From Polyangiaceae bacterium (GTDB taxonomy: Bacteria; Myxococcota_A; Polyangia; Polyangiales; Polyangiaceae): DNA of 64,000 nucleotides. The DNA is taken from positions 62,001 to 126,000 of the forward strand of contig JABFXY010000049.1 in the NCBI GenBank assembly GCA_013361525.1. Reading direction: 5' to 3'. The notes below the pieces were generated by a model that worked only from the letters and a program-made list of their open reading frames with translations, did not search any database and was not told the origin of the DNA. Made by a program: the position numbers and the translations under genes. This document shows positions 60,036 through 64,000 of this stretch, one piece after another; the first letter of the stretch is position 1, and each line of letters starts with the position of its first letter.

Positions 60036-60953
60036 TCACGGATCTTTACAGCAGCGAAAGCCCCAATCGTGGGACACCATTTGGCGGTCGGGGCGCCGGT
60101 CGCCGTTCGTGACGCAGGTCGCGTAGTCGTGGTCGGGCGTGGTGGAGTCCGTCCAGAAGGCGCCGCCGCGAATCGCGCAGTTGTCGCCCGCGGGGTCGGC
60201 GGAGATATCGCAAGCGTCCTCCCACTCTTCGGCGTTGCCGACCATGTCGAACACACCCGGATAGCCGCCCTCGCAATCGGGATAAGAGCCGACGCCGACC
60301 ACGTCCGACGAGTTGCCCGAAGTATTGCAGGCGTTGTCGTCGAAGGTGTCGCCGTACGGAAACGCCTTCTTTCCGGCCGCGCTACAGGCCGAATACCACT
60401 CGCTCTTGGTCGCGTCGTTCAGCTCTTCTTCGGGGACGGTGCCTCCGCCCGTGCGCCTGCACAGACGTTTGCCCGCCCACGCGCAGAACGCTGCCGCATC
60501 GCACCAATCGATGCAGCCGATCGCGAAGGTGGTCATCGACATGTCGTAGACCTCCGGCGTACAGCCCGCCTCCGCGTCGTTCATCACGGGCTCGAAGGTG
60601 TCGTTCCACGTGCACACGGGGATTTGCGCCGACGTATCGACGCCATCCGCGAGGAACGCCGAGTATTCGCCGCGCGACACCTCGTAGGCGTCGACGAAGA
60701 AACCGCCGGCGTCGACCATCGGGACGGTGGGGCAAGCGCTGCAGCCCTCGGTGCCGCAGAGGCCGTTGCACTCCGACGGCCCCGAGGTCATCGAGCTCCC
60801 GCTCGACGTCGTCTCGCTCGCCTCCGTCGTGCATGTCTCCGTCGCCGGGTCGCACTCGTACCCATCCGGACAAGGGCATGGGCGGCCCTCCGGCGACACG
60901 TCGGGAGCGACGCACGCGGCCGCGAGGACCGACCCAAGCAAGAACGCACGCAA
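60036..60953 (-). CDS. FGE-sulfatase-fold lipoprotein
   Basis: 305 aa. Lipobox in FLLGSVLAAAC. The Cys-rich linker (CPCPDGYECDPATETC) is EGF-like. Residues ~85-305 match the formylglycine-generating-enzyme/PvdO fold: FFVDAYEVSRGEYSAFLADG, AIGCIDWCDAAAFCAWAGKR, LNDATKSEWYSACSAAGKKA, FDMVGNAEEWEDACD and CAIRGGAFW, ending DWGFRCC. In true FGE the fold oxidises a sulfatase Cys; most lipoprotein versions are non-catalytic or act on unknown targets. Located just downstream of the DUF1552/DUF1592 pair. Confidence 0.85.
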   Translation of the reverse strand: MRAFLLGSVLAAACVAPDVSPEGRPCPCPDGYECDPATETCTTEASETTSSGSSMTSGPSECNGLCGTEGCSACPTVPMVDAGGFFVDAYEVSRGEYSAFLADGVDTSAQIPVCTWNDTFEPVMNDAEAGCTPEVYDMSMTTFAIGCIDWCDAAAFCAWAGKRLCRRTGGGTVPEEELNDATKSEWYSACSAAGKKAFPYGDTFDDNACNTSGNSSDVVGVGSYPDCEGGYPGVFDMVGNAEEWEDACDISADPAGDNCAIRGGAFWTDSTTPDHDYATCVTNGDRRPDRQMVSHDWGFRCCKDP

Positions 60954-61002
60954 GATGGCGAGAGCGTATCAGCCCCAAGGGATTTGGGGCCCAGCGAAGA
61001 GG

Positions 61003-62475
61003 CTATCCGAGCTCGGCGAGGGGGCCGGTCCGATAGGACATGGAGTTGCCGAAGTGCTCGTCGTCGAAGCCAAAGGCGTTGAGGATCGAGGTGAACACGT
61101 TGTGGTTCGACGCGTCGGTGTTGTAGTCGAGCGACCCCGGATTCGAGGCGACGGCCTTGTTGTAGTTGTAGTGGCGACCGGTGGTCCAACGGTTGCCCGC
61201 GCGGCCGGCCAGCAGCATCGGCACGTCGCGCACCGAGTGCACGGCCCCGGCGGAGAACTCGCTCGTGAACATCACGACCGAGTAGTCGAGCATGTTCCCG
61301 GCGCCTTCCGGCGTCGCCTTCAGACCCTCGATGAGGCGAGCGAACATCTGCGCGCGCCATTGGCGGTTGTTGACGATCGTCTCGCGCCACTCGTTGACGA
61401 CGCCGTACTCCGTGCCGAGCGGGCCGACCTCACGCGCCGCGTGATGCAAGCTGTGGCCGAGATCGGTTTCGTACGGGGAAGGCAGCCACGTCGTGAGTAG
61501 ATCACCGATCGCGAGCGTCGCGACATTGGAGAGGCCGCAGCGCATCGCATGGATGATGTAGTCGACCATGAGCGGCGCGACCTGCTCGGCCTCGGGGCCG
61601 TACCACTCGTCGTCGACCGCGCCTTCGGTCCCGGGAAGCGTGCATTCGGCGACGTTTTCCAGCGCGTCGAGCTGCTTCTCCATCCCGCGGATGTGGTCCG
61701 CGTGCGCTTCGAGGGTCAGCGCATCGGTCTTGCCGACGCGGTTCTTGAAGTCGTTGAAGCCGCCGAGCACACCGTCGAGCACGCTGCGCTTCATCGCGCG
61801 GATGCGTAGCAGCTCCGGGTCCGGGCCTTCGCTCGGTTGAACGTCGCCGAAGATCTGTTGGTAGGCGAGGACGGGGTTGCGCTCGCTGGAGATTGCCTCC
61901 CCAGCAGCGCGGAAGAAGGGCGTTCCGTAGTTGTGGCCATTCACCTCGAGATCGATCGACGGGAACACCGTGGGTGCTTGCTCGGACAGGCGCGCCGCGA
62001 GCACTTGATCGACCGACGGCCCCATCGGCAGCTGGTAGTCGTCGTGGTCCTCGACGTCGGCCCCCGTCATCGCGGTCACGTTCGCCCAACCGTGATTGCC
62101 GCCGTAGTACTCCGCCGTGCCGGCCATGTTGTCGACGCCGCGCAAAAGGATCAGATCGCCGACGAGGCTGTCGAGCGGCGACATCTCTTCGCCCATCGCG
62201 GTGAGCGTCGTGCTCTCGCTCGGAGGCGCCCAGAGGTCCCAACCGTGGTGGGCGTCCTGGCCGTTCTCTTTGTTACCCTCGCGATCACGGCAACTGATCG
62301 TGCCGCCGTGGCTGAACATCACGATGAGGCGCCGCGCGGGCTCGACCGCCGACCACGCGCTTCCGTGCGTCAGCTCGAGGAGCGGCAGCGCGAGCGTCGC
62401 GCCGGCAGCACCGCGAAGGAACGCCCGTCGCCCCTTCATCCCGAGGGCAGGAACACGAAGAACGCGACGGCTCAT
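61003..62475 (-). CDS. DUF1552 protein with twin-arginine signal
   Basis: 490 aa from ATG 62475. Tat-like signal: KGRRAFLRGAAGATLALPLL. Mature body: RLIVMFSHGGTISCRD, LILLRGVDNMAGTAEYYGGN, MGPSVDQVLAARLSEQAPTV and VVMFTSEFSAGAVHSVRDVP, typical of DUF1552 (related to DUF1501/alkaline-phosphatase-like folds). The family pairs with DUF1592 genes in planctomycetes and myxobacteria; biochemical role unknown. Its start overlaps the DUF1592 stop by 4 bp (ATGA), implying an operon. Confidence 0.88.
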   Translation of the reverse strand: MSRRVLRVPALGMKGRRAFLRGAAGATLALPLLELTHGSAWSAVEPARRLIVMFSHGGTISCRDREGNKENGQDAHHGWDLWAPPSESTTLTAMGEEMSPLDSLVGDLILLRGVDNMAGTAEYYGGNHGWANVTAMTGADVEDHDDYQLPMGPSVDQVLAARLSEQAPTVFPSIDLEVNGHNYGTPFFRAAGEAISSERNPVLAYQQIFGDVQPSEGPDPELLRIRAMKRSVLDGVLGGFNDFKNRVGKTDALTLEAHADHIRGMEKQLDALENVAECTLPGTEGAVDDEWYGPEAEQVAPLMVDYIIHAMRCGLSNVATLAIGDLLTTWLPSPYETDLGHSLHHAAREVGPLGTEYGVVNEWRETIVNNRQWRAQMFARLIEGLKATPEGAGNMLDYSVVMFTSEFSAGAVHSVRDVPMLLAGRAGNRWTTGRHYNYNKAVASNPGSLDYNTDASNHNVFTSILNAFGFDDEHFGNSMSYRTGPLAELG

Positions 62476-64000
62476 TGGTCCGACTCCTTGCGCAGGTACA
62501 GGAACGCATCGCTCGTCGTTGCTTCGAGCATCACGTCGACGATCGGCTCACCACTCGAGAGCGCTTCGCGGATCCGCGCCATCGATCGCGCGTCCTCCTC
62601 CGCGGGCGTACGCCGGAGCGCGGTGCCGAACCACTTCTTCGCCATGCATTGCGACAGGCCCGCCGAAGCGGCGATTGCGCTCGATATCTCGACCGCACCC
62701 GACACCTCGCTGACACCGTCGAGCCCGCCGTCTTCTTCGACGTTGGGCAGCGAACCCGAGGAATCGATCGGCAGCGTGTAGGCGCCCGCGTCGTCCTCGC
62801 CTTGCTCTTCGGTGGTGAAGCGGCCGAGCGCATCGAAGTTGTCGAACGCGAAACCGACGGGGTTCAAGAGGTGGTGGCAGCCGTTGCAGCCCTCACCCAT
62901 CGTCTTGGCCTCGACGTCCTGGCGCACGGTCCGGCGGACGCTCTCGCCGTTTTCGTCGACGGTGCCGCCGGTGACGGTCACGTCGTTGGCGTTCGGTGGG
63001 GGCTCACCGAGCTCGTAGCAGAGGACGTTCTGCAGAACGAACGCGCCGCGACGAATCGGGGACTTCACGTCGCCGCGCGAATACAGCGTGAGAAAGCCCG
63101 CCCGCGTGAGAAGGCCGGCGCGCTGCGACTCGGGCAACGTCACCCACCCGAAGCCGTCGCCGCTCGGCGCCGACACGCCGTAGATCTCGGCGAGATTCGC
63201 GTCGACGTAGGCGTCGTTCGTCGTGAGGAGGTCCTGGACATTGCCGTGATCCTCGAAGACCACGCGCTCGACGAGCGCTTCGATCTCGGTGCGCATCGCG
63301 GTGCGAAGCTCCGGCGAATCCATCGGGAAGACGTCGGGGCTCTTCATCACGTTCTCGAGGGAGGCGTGTTTGGTCGTCCCGTCGAGCTGCAGCATGCCGG
63401 TGAAGAACCGCTTCGCGAGGCCACGTGCGCGCGGCGTCTCGAGCAAGCGCTCGGCCTCGAGGCGGATGCCCGCGGCGGTATCGAGATCGCCGCGCTCCGC
63501 CGCTTCGAGCAGCTCGGTGTCGGGGATTGAATCGAGCAGGAAGAACGACAGGCGCGTCGCGCGCTCGAAGCCATTCAGCGCGACCACACCAGGCGGCAAG
63601 AGCTCCGCGCTGGGGCGACCGAGCTCGAGGAAGTACAAGAACTGCGGTGATTGGAGCATCACCTCGAGCACGACCATCATCGAGTCGTGGAAGCTCTGCT
63701 CCGCGCGCGCCGCGGTGTAGACGCCCTTCAGCCAGGCGGTCTCTTCCGAGAACAGCGGCCGGCGGAACGCGCGAAAGCCGAAGTCGCGGACGAAGCCGTC
63801 GAGGCACGCGAGGTCCTCTTCCCCGGAGACGTCGCAGGGGAAGACTTCGTTTTGCCAGAGCGACTCGCGCTCGGCGATCACCTCGACGGCGGCGTTGAGC
63901 TTCTCCGCAGCGAGGCGAGAGAACGCTTCGCCGGTGTCGTCGTCGAGGGCAATTTCGAGCTCGGGATCACCGAGCAGATCGCGAACCGCATTTTGGTACT
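62472..64000 (-). CDS. DUF1592-family multidomain protein, 5' end outside window
   Basis: At least 509 aa; the reading frame is open to the window edge, so the N-terminus is missing. The visible part begins YQNAVRDLLGD, the usual DUF1587 repeat, then AFRRPLFSEETAWLKGVYTA (DUF1595/1592), ATRLSFFLLDSIPDTELLEA (DUF1592), GLLTRAGFLTLYSRGDVKSP (DUF1588) and the C-terminal DUF1585 module with CNGCHHLLNPVGFAFDNFD. The CxxCH-type CNGCH resembles a haem c motif, so this may be a c-type cytochrome-like protein. Periplasmic or surface location is expected. Translationally coupled to the DUF1552 gene. Confidence 0.88.
   Translation of the reverse strand, partial: YQNAVRDLLGDPELEIALDDDTGEAFSRLAAEKLNAAVEVIAERESLWQNEVFPCDVSGEEDLACLDGFVRDFGFRAFRRPLFSEETAWLKGVYTAARAEQSFHDSMMVVLEVMLQSPQFLYFLELGRPSAELLPPGVVALNGFERATRLSFFLLDSIPDTELLEAAERGDLDTAAGIRLEAERLLETPRARGLAKRFFTGMLQLDGTTKHASLENVMKSPDVFPMDSPELRTAMRTEIEALVERVVFEDHGNVQDLLTTNDAYVDANLAEIYGVSAPSGDGFGWVTLPESQRAGLLTRAGFLTLYSRGDVKSPIRRGAFVLQNVLCYELGEPPPNANDVTVTGGTVDENGESVRRTVRQDVEAKTMGEGCNGCHHLLNPVGFAFDNFDALGRFTTEEQGEDDAGAYTLPIDSSGSLPNVEEDGGLDGVSEVSGAVEISSAIAASAGLSQCMAKKWFGTALRRTPAEEDARSMARIREALSSGEPIVDVMLEATTSDAFLYLRKESDQ

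Overview
The window is a high-GC, gene-dense stretch that reads as a myxobacterial chromosome (Polyangia-like). The signs are Hanks-type Ser/Thr kinases with HRDxxPxN loops, an FHA-linked sigma-54 activator, a kinase-ATPase-histidine-kinase fusion, an AgmX/PglI C-terminal protein, many Gly/Ser-rich lipoproteins, a DUF1552-DUF1592 pair and a PNGase F-like lipoprotein. No rRNA, tRNA, CRISPR array or intact insertion sequence was recognised.

Layout. 1-12.3 kb: AgmX-type protein, a strong terminator, a tandem 56-bp repeat, an M23-type lipoprotein, a TPR protein, a zinc dehydrogenase, and a response regulator converging on an 1816-aa hybrid kinase. 12.5-21.7 kb: SRPBCC/LysR divergent pair, CLC antiporter, an ECF sigma operon (VOC, DGPF, sigma, TfoX), a sensor kinase, a lipoprotein and a BON protein. 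22.0-30.7 kb: an orphan type VI secretion (T6SS) spike/cargo island on the + strand: short VgrG, a protein resembling eukaryotic COMMD proteins, a separate spike-like protein with two hydrophobic helices, DUF2169 fused to pentapeptide repeats, a second pentapeptide protein, DUF3540 and a DUF4150 PAAR-like tip. No baseplate, sheath or membrane-complex genes are in the window.

31-34 kb: FixH-like lipoprotein with a beta-barrel protein, and tandem DUF3237 genes. 34.2-38.7 kb: an arsenic island with a divergent promoter: arsR-aquaporin-arsH-arsC on +, an ArsR-like regulator with a membrane protein on -, and arsM with a SigZ-like sigma factor on -. There is no arsB/acr3 pump, so arsenite would leave through the aquaporin or be methylated. 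38.8-39.7 kb is decayed (GNAT fragment, GST pseudogene). 39.7-54 kb: mostly secreted or lipid-anchored proteins, a lysozyme-like enzyme, an AraC regulator and an SDR enzyme. 54-64 kb: a - strand signalling block (two Ser/Thr kinases, FHA-sigma-54 activator, beta-barrel protein), then an FGE-like lipoprotein and the DUF1552/DUF1592 pair, which runs off the end.

The most notable content is the T6SS island, which combines a COMMD-like protein, a VgrG that ends just after its OB-fold domain, and a TecT/co-TecT/PAAR-like delivery set with pentapeptide repeats but no recognisable toxin. All family assignments are from reading the translated sequence; no database search was run.
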